A stretch of DNA of 40,026 nt from Alphaproteobacteria bacterium (GTDB taxonomy: Bacteria > Pseudomonadota > Alphaproteobacteria > Micavibrionales > Micavibrionaceae). Of this stretch, positions 24,001 through 30,760 are shown piece by piece (within the stretch, counting starts at the first letter, position 1; each line of letters starts with the position of its first letter). The stretch spans positions 1 to 40,026 of the forward strand of contig JAJFGV010000102.1 in NCBI GenBank assembly GCA_021775965.1. The letters are read 5' to 3'. A program made the translations under genes and the position numbers. The notes under the pieces are model-generated. The model did not search any database. It saw nothing but the letters and a program-made list of their open reading frames with translations, and had not been told where the DNA came from.

Positions 24001-24663
24001 CCATATCAGCCGCATATGAATGAGGCACAGCGTGAAGAAGCCAATATGAAGAAGGCATTGGCCAATCCAAAGCCAATAGAGCCGATTGTCACCAAAGCGC
24101 CTGAAGTTCCTCAGCCTACTAAGCCGGAATACGATCTTTATAAACCTTTTGAACCGGCAGTTGAGCCAACAGTGAAGCCCATAGCGGAGCCAGAGCAAAG
24201 CTCAAAGGCCCGTGGGGCATCGCTTAGCATTCAGGATATGTTGAGAAATGCGAGCGTCAATCTCACCGGTGCTGTCGAAATCGTGGAAGAGGCTTCCAAG
24301 GATGGTATCACTGCGTATCAGTGGCGCGCGGACAATCTGTATGGCTCGGCTGAGCAAAGGGAGATGACAAACTCATCTGATTTTGATCGTTTTGCCAAGC
24401 AATATCTGGAGCGTATGGAATCACGTTGCCCTGGTGACTTTGCGGCTTTAACGGATGGACCAACGCGTCAGGGCGGCATGCGTATGGACAGTTATGAGGT
24501 TGCGTGTATCGGTAGCGGGGTCAATTCTTCGGCCACATTGCTGTTTTTTGAGGCCGACGGAACGTTTACAGTTGTAGCCCATGAGGCCGATACAGCCAAT
24601 ATGAGCGTTGCTATGGAGGTCAGAGACCGTCTTATTAAGGCGATTGCAGGCACTCCTATTTAA
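21007..24663 (+). CDS. Giant exported coiled-coil protein of unknown function
   Basis: I do not recognise this 1218-residue protein. It starts with a Sec-type signal peptide (about 1-29, ending ALAQ). Residues about 30-170 form a globular domain with two cysteines (YCAMARRF and LDSCLAE) and aromatic-poor beta segments, loosely like IalB-type periplasmic domains. About 195-930 is almost unbroken coiled coil with recurring EN/ENxxL positions, including a 31-residue unit duplicated exactly (826-887) and an earlier 31-residue pair (LKSKND...LGSGG). About 935-1065 is Pro/Lys/Glu-rich. About 1070-1218 is a second globular domain with two cysteines (RCPGDF, VACIGSG). GGAGAG precedes the ATG. A periplasm-spanning scaffold with globular ends is the simplest reading. 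Confidence 0.85.
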   Translation: MRMRSLLTSVAAAAIIAATTATFTSGALAQKSAMLNPKTGWAVTNIANDASGSGAYCAMARRFADNLILTMAKNQQSETSFALDFPKGNFDTKQSFDVVLDPGAGQQRNYQVHPASKSAFVVRLGHDRPFFQALEKTGSLRAEIDGETYNFNLADIDKGQGKLDSCLAEAMAPKAPQHASGSITPFPREDGGVTEKIASLEAENRDLRAQVSVEQGGGPVDLGSSRHEVESLRKENMALNERMQASQAGGHIDPQVQQELKRLQHENDKLSAIVSASTSSDGSAAGILQGLAAENQRLQASLNERQVAAPEGDIKEDSASQQAMDDLTERLRALEEENLRLSHEAKEAREVSLTTARDPGDEARMQVIKEENAELQARLTLMERLRGGNESGKVAVLESSVKRLKSKNDVLKEQVSALTVALGSGGQSSSRLSDLKSKNDILARQVDALTTVLGSGGNRNNTQLVALKKQVSDLESVNELLQDSLANIQPAAGDDGQIEELKAANDTLQANLDVEKTLKDSHKVTMGHLEARLGTLKDQNDALKGEIKTAREEARELDRSLDKVKIEKMALQQKADKATLSEYELAELQTKLDGLTKEKITLVAELDVIRASNREADEGHEKEIKALKKDNESIQAALDAAKEDVGKEAEKFETASIEAEAEIESLKTENETLKVEVLKAVEMSEDGQVQRAQIKTLISENERLAKDVAVREIELQQEIVSLNEVVQNLQQENESLNDGAITSATNSTIALKRLNEENGKLLAELAIKSKYDENAKDTVMALGAQIDELQAANETLTVSLANLTEEADSYPALIQEQQVEITALKEENGKLQQEVANLREGVTANLASAEDHSKIIEENGKLQQEVANLREGVTANLASAEDHSKIIEENRQLKDRLKSFIQKASFEKAEAIKGLTKENSRLRDQLHKMSARNKVVPVSYRAPAKPKQKPVRLLEVSDQRSQDKVSENKDLPPPEDILQNISPAAGQPEMDEDVQDRAPYQPHMNEAQREEANMKKALANPKPIEPIVTKAPEVPQPTKPEYDLYKPFEPAVEPTVKPIAEPEQSSKARGASLSIQDMLRNASVNLTGAVEIVEEASKDGITAYQWRADNLYGSAEQREMTNSSDFDRFAKQYLERMESRCPGDFAALTDGPTRQGGMRMDSYEVACIGSGVNSSATLLFFEADGTFTVVAHEADTANMSVAMEVRDRLIKAIAGTPI
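23482..23667 (+). repeat. 93-bp tandem duplication in the coiled-coil gene
   Basis: Two units, 23482-23574 and 23575-23667, encode the same 31 residues (from EENGKLQQEV to HSKII) with only a few synonymous differences (for example AAT GGT against AAC GGC). A third, diverged unit begins at 23668 (EENRQL). Confidence 0.92.
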
Positions 24664-24838
24664 TTCAGCTATTTTCGCAGAATTTCATTTAATTTCAATA
24701 CTTTAGTATATAAAACGAGGCGTTTCATATCCTCATTTTGTCAAATTTAATACAAATTTATTTAAAATTTTATGTAAATTGTAAATACCTTGGTAATAAT
24801 TGGGGGTGTAAACTGAAAGTAGCGGGGGAAATAAAAAA
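24664..24838. promoter_or_regulatory. AT-rich leader before the EAL gene
   Basis: This spacer contains a palindrome ATACT-TT-AGTAT (24698-24709) and a small hairpin AAACG-AGG-CGTTT (24713-24725), then a very AT-rich stretch and a strong GGGGGAA ribosome site 6-10 bases before the ATG. No sure terminator for the upstream gene. Confidence 0.35.
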
Positions 24839-26212
24839 ATGAGCACTTCTATGGTTTCTGACGGTAAAGATAAATTCAACAATCTAAAGCTTGTTGGTTA
24901 TGACGGCACGGATAATAGCGGTCGTCACCAAATGTATCAGACATTACAAAAATGGCTTGATGATCAGGAAACAGAAAAAATCGCCTATCTTCTCACCGTT
25001 GGTATCGACAGATTGTCTCTTTTTAACGAAGCCTTCGGGACGGATTACGCTGATAAATTAATTGAAGAAACCGGCCATCATCTGGAACAAATTTTAGGCA
25101 GCTCTTGTGTTATACACCGTATTAGCGGTGCGACATACGGGGCTTTTATTGATGGCGGAACACTTAGCGAAATGCCAACCATGGCGCAGCATATCATTAA
25201 TAGCTTTTATGAAATGCCCCTGCGGATGGATGTGGGGCCGGTTCGGATCGGTGTTTCCATTGGCGGGATCACGCTGGAAGAAAAGGGTATGACTCCGTCT
25301 TCCATATTAACAAAGACAGAGCTCGCTTTGCGTGCAGCAAAAGACCAGGGGCGGGGCCGGTTCGTATCTTATGCAGAGACGGCTGAGCAAAGCAAAAATT
25401 ATCGCTCCATGCTTACAACGGGAGATTTTTTCCTGAAAGCCATGAAGGAGCACCGCGTGCGGTTGGCTTTTCAGCCGGTGCTGGATTCAAAATCAAACGA
25501 GGTTTCCTTTTATGAATGTTTGGTGCGCATTATTGGTGAAAATGGCAATATTATTAATGCGGCTGAGTTTATTCCGGCGGTTGAAGAGTTAGGTCTGGCG
25601 CGGGTTTTGGATAAATACACTATGAATTTGGCTATTCAGGAGCTCGGGATGTTTCCCGATATTAAGTTGTCGGTCAATGTTTCCAACTGGTCACTAACGG
25701 ATCCACAATGGTTGAACGGTGTGGTTACTGCCCTGGAGGGTCGGCGTGATGTGGCCGAGCGCCTCATCATTGAAATTACTGAAAGTGTTGCCATTCAGAA
25801 TATGCAAAAAACTGAAGACCTTATCGCTACTTTAAAAGGCCTGGGGTGCCGTATCGCGCTGGATGATTTTGGGGCGGGCTATACGGCCTTTTCCCAGCTA
25901 AAGAATCTGGATGTCGATATTGTCAAAATTGACCAGTCTTTCGTGCGTGATATCGCCCAAAAAAGGGGGCATCTTTTTGTAAAAACGCTCCAGTCTCTGG
26001 CTGAAGGGATTGACGTGGAAACTGTCGGTGAGGGAGCGGAAACCAAGGGTGAGGCGGATATCTTGACCGATGACGGCATTCACCACATTCAGGGGTTTTT
26101 CTGTGGCAAACCCAGCACAGAGCGGCTCTGGCTACCGGAAGGCCATGTTTATCGGAAATTCCCTGTCGATGCAGCGCTTTTGGATCAGGCGCTTATATCC
26201 AGCGGCTCATAG
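24839..26212 (+). CDS. Degenerate GGDEF plus EAL cyclic-di-GMP phosphodiesterase
   Basis: A 457-residue cytosolic protein. The GGDEF-like domain (about 40-185) has lost its catalytic signature: where GGDEF is expected the sequence reads SGATYGAF, so cyclase activity is unlikely. The EAL domain (about 195-440) keeps the metal and catalytic residues: Glu in FYECLVRI (ECL replaces EAL), Asn in NVSNWSL, Glu in EITESV, Asp-Asp in DDFGAGYT, Lys in VKIDQSFV, Glu in VGEGAET and Gln in IQGFFCGKP. It is therefore probably an active phosphodiesterase with a regulatory GGDEF-like domain. There are no membrane segments. It converges with phaR. Confidence 0.92.
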   Translation: MSTSMVSDGKDKFNNLKLVGYDGTDNSGRHQMYQTLQKWLDDQETEKIAYLLTVGIDRLSLFNEAFGTDYADKLIEETGHHLEQILGSSCVIHRISGATYGAFIDGGTLSEMPTMAQHIINSFYEMPLRMDVGPVRIGVSIGGITLEEKGMTPSSILTKTELALRAAKDQGRGRFVSYAETAEQSKNYRSMLTTGDFFLKAMKEHRVRLAFQPVLDSKSNEVSFYECLVRIIGENGNIINAAEFIPAVEELGLARVLDKYTMNLAIQELGMFPDIKLSVNVSNWSLTDPQWLNGVVTALEGRRDVAERLIIEITESVAIQNMQKTEDLIATLKGLGCRIALDDFGAGYTAFSQLKNLDVDIVKIDQSFVRDIAQKRGHLFVKTLQSLAEGIDVETVGEGAETKGEADILTDDGIHHIQGFFCGKPSTERLWLPEGHVYRKFPVDAALLDQALISSGS

Positions 26213-26214
26213 AA

Positions 26215-26733
26215 TTATTTTTTTTCTGACTTATCATCCTGATCGCCATTATAAGGCATAAACATTTTCATTGTGCGCTCGAACATGGCCATGTTTTGCT
26301 TGTTCATCTCTTCAAAGGCAGAAGAACCCGGGAACATATTTTGCATCCCGCTCATGCCTTCGAAAGATTTGTTGATTTGTTCGCGCATGCGTTCCTGATT
26401 GCCCACGAAAATTTCCAGCGTCTGGTCAAGATAATTGGGTACAAGCCCTTGCATATTATCGCCATAAAAGCCGATGAGGTTGCGCAGAAAGCTGATCGGT
26501 AGCAGGTTCTGCTCACCATTGGATTCCTGTTCGACAATGATTTGGGTCAGGACCGGACGGGTGATGTCCTCGCCGCTCTTGGCATCCTGCACCACGAAAT
26601 CATGGCCTTCCTTGACCATTTCGCACAAATCATCAAGGGTCACGTAACTGCTGCGCCCCGTGTCATAAAGACGACGATTGGCGTATTTCTTGATGATTGT
26701 TGGCTCACCTTCTTTTTGTTTGGTTCTGCCCAT
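26215..26733 (-). CDS. phaR: Polyhydroxyalkanoate synthesis repressor PhaR
   Basis: A 172-residue regulator. The N-terminal DNA-binding domain carries the family signature IIKKYANRRLYDTGRSSYVTLDDLCEMVKEG (about residues 14-44), and the following PHB accumulation domain contains SGEDITRPVLTQIIVEQE. The C-terminus is helical and Met-rich (NMFPG, NMAMFERTMKMFMPY). PhaR binds both PHA granules and DNA and releases phasin and PHA genes when granules form. It is divergent from phaC across a 192-base region with TGC/GCA palindromes that may be its own operator. Confidence 0.95.
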   Translation of the reverse strand: MGRTKQKEGEPTIIKKYANRRLYDTGRSSYVTLDDLCEMVKEGHDFVVQDAKSGEDITRPVLTQIIVEQESNGEQNLLPISFLRNLIGFYGDNMQGLVPNYLDQTLEIFVGNQERMREQINKSFEGMSGMQNMFPGSSAFEEMNKQNMAMFERTMKMFMPYNGDQDDKSEKK

Positions 26734-26779
26734 TTTGCACCTGCCTTATATTGTTGGTTATTTTTGCTGCATTTAATTT

Positions 26780-26870
26780 CTTCCGCATTATGCACAAAAT
26801 GCATCGGAAGAAAAGTCTCTTGTAGCCCTGTTGCCATAAAGGAGTTATAGTATCACAGATTACTGCAGTA
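26780..26870. promoter_or_regulatory. TGC/GCA-rich palindromes between phaR and phaC
   Basis: ATGCA-CAAAA-TGCAT at 26790-26804 is nested within CTTCCG (26780-26785) and CGGAAG (26805-26810). A separate perfect palindrome TACTGCAGTA lies at 26861-26870. TGC/GCA dyads fit reported PhaR sites, and this is the divergent promoter region of phaR and phaC. Confidence 0.45.
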
Positions 26871-26925
26871 TGAAAAATTTGTGCAGTCAGGCGTATGACA
26901 GTAAATTTTTTGGGGAAATTAGAAT

Positions 26926-28020
26926 ATGCGAACAGGACCTCACCCACTTCCCATTCATATAGGTATGGCAACATCGGCCTGGCCGGTGATGTCTGAGGCA
27001 GAAGGGCTGAAATTAGCCGAAGAAATGGCTGGCGGCGTCGAAAAAATGCTGCGTGGTATCCGCAAATATCAGGAGCATCCCTATAAGCCCGAGCAGCCCG
27101 AATTGCCTGTCTTTTGGGAAAAAGGAACGGTGCAGGTGCGTAAATGTGAGGCGAATGGTGCTGCTGGCGCTGTCGTTATTATTCCCTCGCTGATTAACCG
27201 TTCTTCTATTCTGGATTTGTGCGAGGAGCGGTCCTTTACTCGCTGGCTGGCGCAGCAGGGCCTCACGGTCTATTTACTTGATTGGGGCGATGTCAGCAAA
27301 GACGCGGAGCAGGATGATATTGATACATTGGTACTGCAGCGTCTGGTGCCGGCGTTACAAGCTGTTGCGAAAGAGGAGGGTGCCTCAGTGCCAGCTTTAG
27401 GCTATTGCATGGGTGGAACGTTGCTTTTGGGTGCAGCGGCGCATGCGCCGGAGACTGTGAGCCGTCTGGTGATGCTGGCGGTGCCGTGGGATTTCCATGC
27501 GGGTCAGCAGGACCTTTTGAACCGGATCAAATTCTGGGCACCATCGACGACCTCTTATATAGAGGCTGGAATGCCCCTGCCCGTGGAGGCTATACAGACA
27601 TTATTTGCCAGTCTCGACCCGGCCATGGCAGCGCGGAAGTTCGCCATTTTTGATGATATGGATCCTAATTCCGATACGGCGCGTCTCTTTATTGCTGTGG
27701 AGGATTGGTTGAATGACGGGGTGGCGTTGCCAGCCCAGGTGGCGAAGCATTGCCTGGAGCAATGGTTCTTTGGTAACGAGCCCGGGCAGGGGCAATGGGT
27801 GGTGGGTGGCAAAACCATTGACCCAGCGCTCATTGATGCGCCGACGCTGGTCGTAACTTCAAAAAAGGATCGGTTGGTTGAATATGAGCAGGCAGCGGCG
27901 CTGGCGGCGCTAATGAAGCATGCCGAGATCCTGAACCCTGCATGCGGTCATATTGGCATGATTGCCGGAGCCAGAAGCATTGAGGCTGCCTGGCAGCCGA
28001 TTGCTGATTTTTTGAAATAA
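26926..28020 (+). CDS. phaC: PhaC-like polyhydroxyalkanoate synthase (short, class III length)
   Basis: A 364-residue alpha/beta-hydrolase-fold protein with the PHA synthase nucleophile elbow GYCMGG (Cys161), Asp315 in SKKDRLVEY and His342 in ACGHIGM, a complete Cys-Asp-His triad. WGD in LLDWGDVS and FARWLAQQG-like FTRWLAQQG also fit the family. At 364 residues it lacks the long N-terminal domain of class I enzymes (about 590) and has the length of class III PhaC, yet no phaE gene lies nearby. GGGGAAA precedes the ATG. It leads a phaC-phaA-phaB-CNB unit and is divergent from phaR. A related depolymerase or esterase is less likely, because they use serine. Confidence 0.85.
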   Translation: MRTGPHPLPIHIGMATSAWPVMSEAEGLKLAEEMAGGVEKMLRGIRKYQEHPYKPEQPELPVFWEKGTVQVRKCEANGAAGAVVIIPSLINRSSILDLCEERSFTRWLAQQGLTVYLLDWGDVSKDAEQDDIDTLVLQRLVPALQAVAKEEGASVPALGYCMGGTLLLGAAAHAPETVSRLVMLAVPWDFHAGQQDLLNRIKFWAPSTTSYIEAGMPLPVEAIQTLFASLDPAMAARKFAIFDDMDPNSDTARLFIAVEDWLNDGVALPAQVAKHCLEQWFFGNEPGQGQWVVGGKTIDPALIDAPTLVVTSKKDRLVEYEQAAALAALMKHAEILNPACGHIGMIAGARSIEAAWQPIADFLK

Positions 28021-28026
28021 TTTTCA

Positions 28027-28042
28027 ACCACAAAGTACATGG
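28027..28042 (+). repeat. Short copy of a CACAGAG-type repeat
   Basis: ACCACAAAGTACATGG matches ACCACAGAGTACACAG at 35508-35523 in 13 of 16 positions. It lies just after the phaC stop. Confidence 0.3.
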
Positions 28043-28053
28043 GGCTTACAGAT

Positions 28054-28091
28054 GATTCGGCGCTGATTCGCGGACGATTCGGCAATGATTC
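28054..28091. promoter_or_regulatory. Four GATTC sites at exact 11-bp spacing
   Basis: GATTC begins at 28054, 28065, 28076 and 28087; the first three are followed by G. The 11-bp period puts every copy on about the same helix face. GATTC is a GANTC site, the target of the alphaproteobacterial cell-cycle methylase CcrM. The array lies 107-144 bases before the phaA ATG, in the phaC-phaA spacer, which otherwise holds no gene. Confidence 0.6.
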
Positions 28092-28197
28092 ACTGACGCT
28101 CACAATGATGATTGGTGTGTATCCGTTTTTGAATAGTCTTGCAAAGATTGCGGCGGTTGTTATGGTGCACCCATCAGTATTTTAAGGAATTTTAGCT

Positions 28198-29400
28198 ATG
28201 GATGATCCTATTGTTATCGCAGCAGCGAAAAGAACCGCCATTGGCAATCTGGGGGGTGGGTTGAGCACATTAGAGGCCCATGATTTGGGTAAGGTGGCCA
28301 TTCAGAGTGCTTTGGAACAAGCAGGCGTGCCGGCCAATGACATTGATGAAGTCATCATGGGTCAGGTCCTGACGGCTGGCGTGGGTCAGAACCCGGCGCG
28401 GCAGGCGGCGATGGCGGCAGGTGTTCCGGAAGGTAAAACAGCTTTTACCATTAATCAGGTTTGTGGTTCGGGCCTGCGCAGCATGGCGCTGGGCATGCAG
28501 TCCATTCTGAACGGCGATAGCGATATCGTCGTGGCTGGCGGGCAGGAGAGTATGAGCCGTAGCCCACATTGCCTGCATATGCGCGACGGGGTCAAATTCG
28601 GCCACACCGAGATGGTTGATACGATGATTAAAGATGGTCTGTGGGATATCTTTAATGACTATCACATGGGCATCACAGCAGAGAATATCGCTGAAAAATA
28701 CCAGATCACACGTGGTGATCAGGATAACTATGCTGCACATTCGCAGAACAAAGCCGAGGCTGCCATTGCTGCAGGAAAGTTTGAGGCTGAGATTATTCCG
28801 GTCACGCTCAAGAAGCGCAAAGAAGAGATCACCGTTGATAAGGATGAATTCCCCCGCAGCGGCGTGACAGCCGAAAGCCTGGCAAAGTTGCGGCCGGCTT
28901 TTAAGCCTGACGGTACGGTGACGGCCGCCAATGCATCTGGGATTAATGATGGAGCGGCTGCAACAATTTTGATGCGGGCCAGTGAAGCGCAAAAACGCGG
29001 GATCAAGCCGTTTGCCCGGATTGTGTCCTGGGCCACGGCTGGTGTTGATCCGTCAATCATGGGAACCGGGCCAATTCCAGCCTCGCAAAAGGCGCTGGAA
29101 AAAGCCGGATGGAGTGCTTCTGATCTTGACCTGATCGAGGCCAATGAGGCTTTTGCTGCGCAATGCTGCTGCGTCATGAAAGAGATGGGATTTGATCCGG
29201 ACAAGACCAATGTCAATGGCGGTGCGATTGCGCTGGGTCACCCGATTGGCGCTTCAGGCACGCGGGTCATGGTCACTTTGCTGCATGAAATGGCGCGGCG
29301 TGGCGCACAAAAAGGGCTGGCGACTTTATGCATTGGTGGCGGTATGGGTATTGCCATGTGTATTGAGCGTGACAGCGGGTCAGAATGGAAAACACTATGA
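28198..29400 (+). CDS. phaA: Acetyl-CoA C-acetyltransferase (beta-ketothiolase)
   Basis: A 400-residue thiolase condensing two acetyl-CoA to acetoacetyl-CoA, the first step of PHB synthesis. The acyl-enzyme Cys89 (NQVCGSGLRSMA), His348 (GHPIGASG) and Cys378 (CIGGGMG) form the active site. AAGGA stands 9 bases before the ATG. The C-terminus runs about ten residues past the usual end after MCIERDSG, and those extra codons overlap the phaB start (ATGA at 29397-29400). Placement between phaC and phaB supports the PHB role over fatty-acid degradation. Confidence 0.95.
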   Translation: MDDPIVIAAAKRTAIGNLGGGLSTLEAHDLGKVAIQSALEQAGVPANDIDEVIMGQVLTAGVGQNPARQAAMAAGVPEGKTAFTINQVCGSGLRSMALGMQSILNGDSDIVVAGGQESMSRSPHCLHMRDGVKFGHTEMVDTMIKDGLWDIFNDYHMGITAENIAEKYQITRGDQDNYAAHSQNKAEAAIAAGKFEAEIIPVTLKKRKEEITVDKDEFPRSGVTAESLAKLRPAFKPDGTVTAANASGINDGAAATILMRASEAQKRGIKPFARIVSWATAGVDPSIMGTGPIPASQKALEKAGWSASDLDLIEANEAFAAQCCCVMKEMGFDPDKTNVNGGAIALGHPIGASGTRVMVTLLHEMARRGAQKGLATLCIGGGMGIAMCIERDSGSEWKTL

Positions 29401-30119
29401 GCCAGATCGCGATTGTGACAGGTGGAACCAGAGGAATTGGTCGCGCTATATCCGAGGCCCTGATTGCCGATGGTATGAAAGTGGCAGCCATCTATCGTGG
29501 TAATGATGAAGCTGCACAAAAATTCCGTGATGAAACGGGTCAGGGTACGTTTAAGTTTGATACGACGGACTTGGAGGGCTGTATGAACGGCGTGGCCGAG
29601 ATCGAGGAAAAGCTTGGACCGGTCAGTGTTCTGGTGAATAACGCTGGCATTACTCGCGATGGCGTGCTGCACAAAATGAGCGCCGAAAACTGGCATATGG
29701 TGATCGAGGCCAATCTTGGCTCCTGCTTCAATATGTGCCGGGCGGTGATCCCGGGCATGCGCGAGCGTGGCTATGGACGGGTCATCAATAACAGCTCGAT
29801 CAACGGTCAGAAAGGCCAGTTCGGTCAGACCAATTACTGTGCTTCGAAAGCTGGCATTATCGGTTTTTCAAGGGCCCTGGCGCAGGAAAGTGCCGCAAAA
29901 GGTATTACCGTCAATGTCGTCTGTCCGGGCTATATTGATACAGAGATGACCAAAGCAATTGATCCGGATATTCTGGCCACGGTGGTTAAACAAATCCCTG
30001 TGGGACGTCTGGGCAAGCCGGAGGAGATCGGCAATATCGTTTCGATGCTGGCCTCGGAAAAAGCGTCCTTTATCACCGGGGCTACGATCGCTGTAAACGG
30101 TGGTCAACATATGGCTTGA
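29397..30119 (+). CDS. phaB: Acetoacetyl-CoA reductase
   Basis: A 240-residue short-chain dehydrogenase that reduces acetoacetyl-CoA to (R)-3-hydroxybutyryl-CoA with NADPH, the substrate of PhaC. The TGGTRGIG cofactor loop is near residues 8-15, NNAGITRDG follows, and the catalytic Ser-Tyr-Lys are in NNSSINGQKGQFGQTNYCASKAG. INVVCPGY-like VNVVCPGYIDTEM and the C-terminal TGATIAVNGGQHM are typical of PhaB. The ATG at 29397 overlaps the phaA stop by four bases; an in-frame ATG four codons earlier is also possible. Confidence 0.95.
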   Translation: MSQIAIVTGGTRGIGRAISEALIADGMKVAAIYRGNDEAAQKFRDETGQGTFKFDTTDLEGCMNGVAEIEEKLGPVSVLVNNAGITRDGVLHKMSAENWHMVIEANLGSCFNMCRAVIPGMRERGYGRVINNSSINGQKGQFGQTNYCASKAGIIGFSRALAQESAAKGITVNVVCPGYIDTEMTKAIDPDILATVVKQIPVGRLGKPEEIGNIVSMLASEKASFITGATIAVNGGQHMA

Positions 30120-30135
30120 TTGCTATAGTGTTTCC

Positions 30136-30669
30136 ATGAGCAAAGATTCTTCCGTCATTCTCGAACGCAGATTTGTCCCTGAAGGTACCTTGGTGATGAA
30201 ACAAGGCGATCCTGGCAATTGTGCCTATCTCATACAATCAGGCAGTGTTCTGGTCTATACCGAGCACAAGGGCAAGCATGTTGAACTGGCGACGCTGGAG
30301 CTCGGCGAAATCTTTGGCGAGATGGCTCTTATCTTTGATGAACCCCGCACGGCTTCGGTCAAGGCGCTGGAAGATACCAATCTTATTATTTTAACGCGCA
30401 AAACCATGAAGCAAAAAATGGATCGGACCGATCCCACCATCAAGGCGATCATCACCATGCTGACAAACAGAATTGTTAGCGCCAATAACACCCTGATGAA
30501 TAAGGGAAGCGACTTACAGGATATGACCGAAACGGCGCGTATCATATATCAAAACGTCCTGAAGAGCTTGCCGCGGAGTGAGCAACGTACATTCGAGAAT
30601 GCTGTTCTGCCCAAGCTTGATGAATTTCTGGATTCTGTCCGGGCGTTTAAAGACCGCTTCAATAAGTAA
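30136..30669 (+). CDS. Cyclic-nucleotide-binding domain protein without DNA-binding domain
   Basis: A 177-residue protein. Residues about 8-120 form a cyclic-nucleotide-binding beta barrel; the phosphate-binding cassette FGEMALIFDEPRTASVKA carries the Gly-Glu and Arg positions that bind cAMP or cGMP. The rest is helical (MLTNRIVSANNTLM, then FLDSVRAFKDRF) with no helix-turn-helix, so it is not a Crp/Fnr activator. The ATG at 30136 is preferred over an in-frame start at 30100 inside phaB. It starts 16 bases after phaB, which makes it the fourth gene of the PHA operon. A nucleotide-responsive partner protein is plausible; its target is unknown. Confidence 0.88.
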   Translation: MSKDSSVILERRFVPEGTLVMKQGDPGNCAYLIQSGSVLVYTEHKGKHVELATLELGEIFGEMALIFDEPRTASVKALEDTNLIILTRKTMKQKMDRTDPTIKAIITMLTNRIVSANNTLMNKGSDLQDMTETARIIYQNVLKSLPRSEQRTFENAVLPKLDEFLDSVRAFKDRFNK

Positions 30670-30760
30670 AATATTTCTGCATATTTCTTGTGCAAAGCCG
30701 CAATTTCCCTGTATAACGCGCCCATAAGCCGTTTTGATCAAAAAACACAGGAAAATTGTC

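Noticed and set aside
28270-28992. A 240-codon minus-strand open frame within phaA
   Set aside because: Low-complexity composition (His, Arg, Cys) typical of the antisense of a conserved enzyme; phaA has all catalytic residues.
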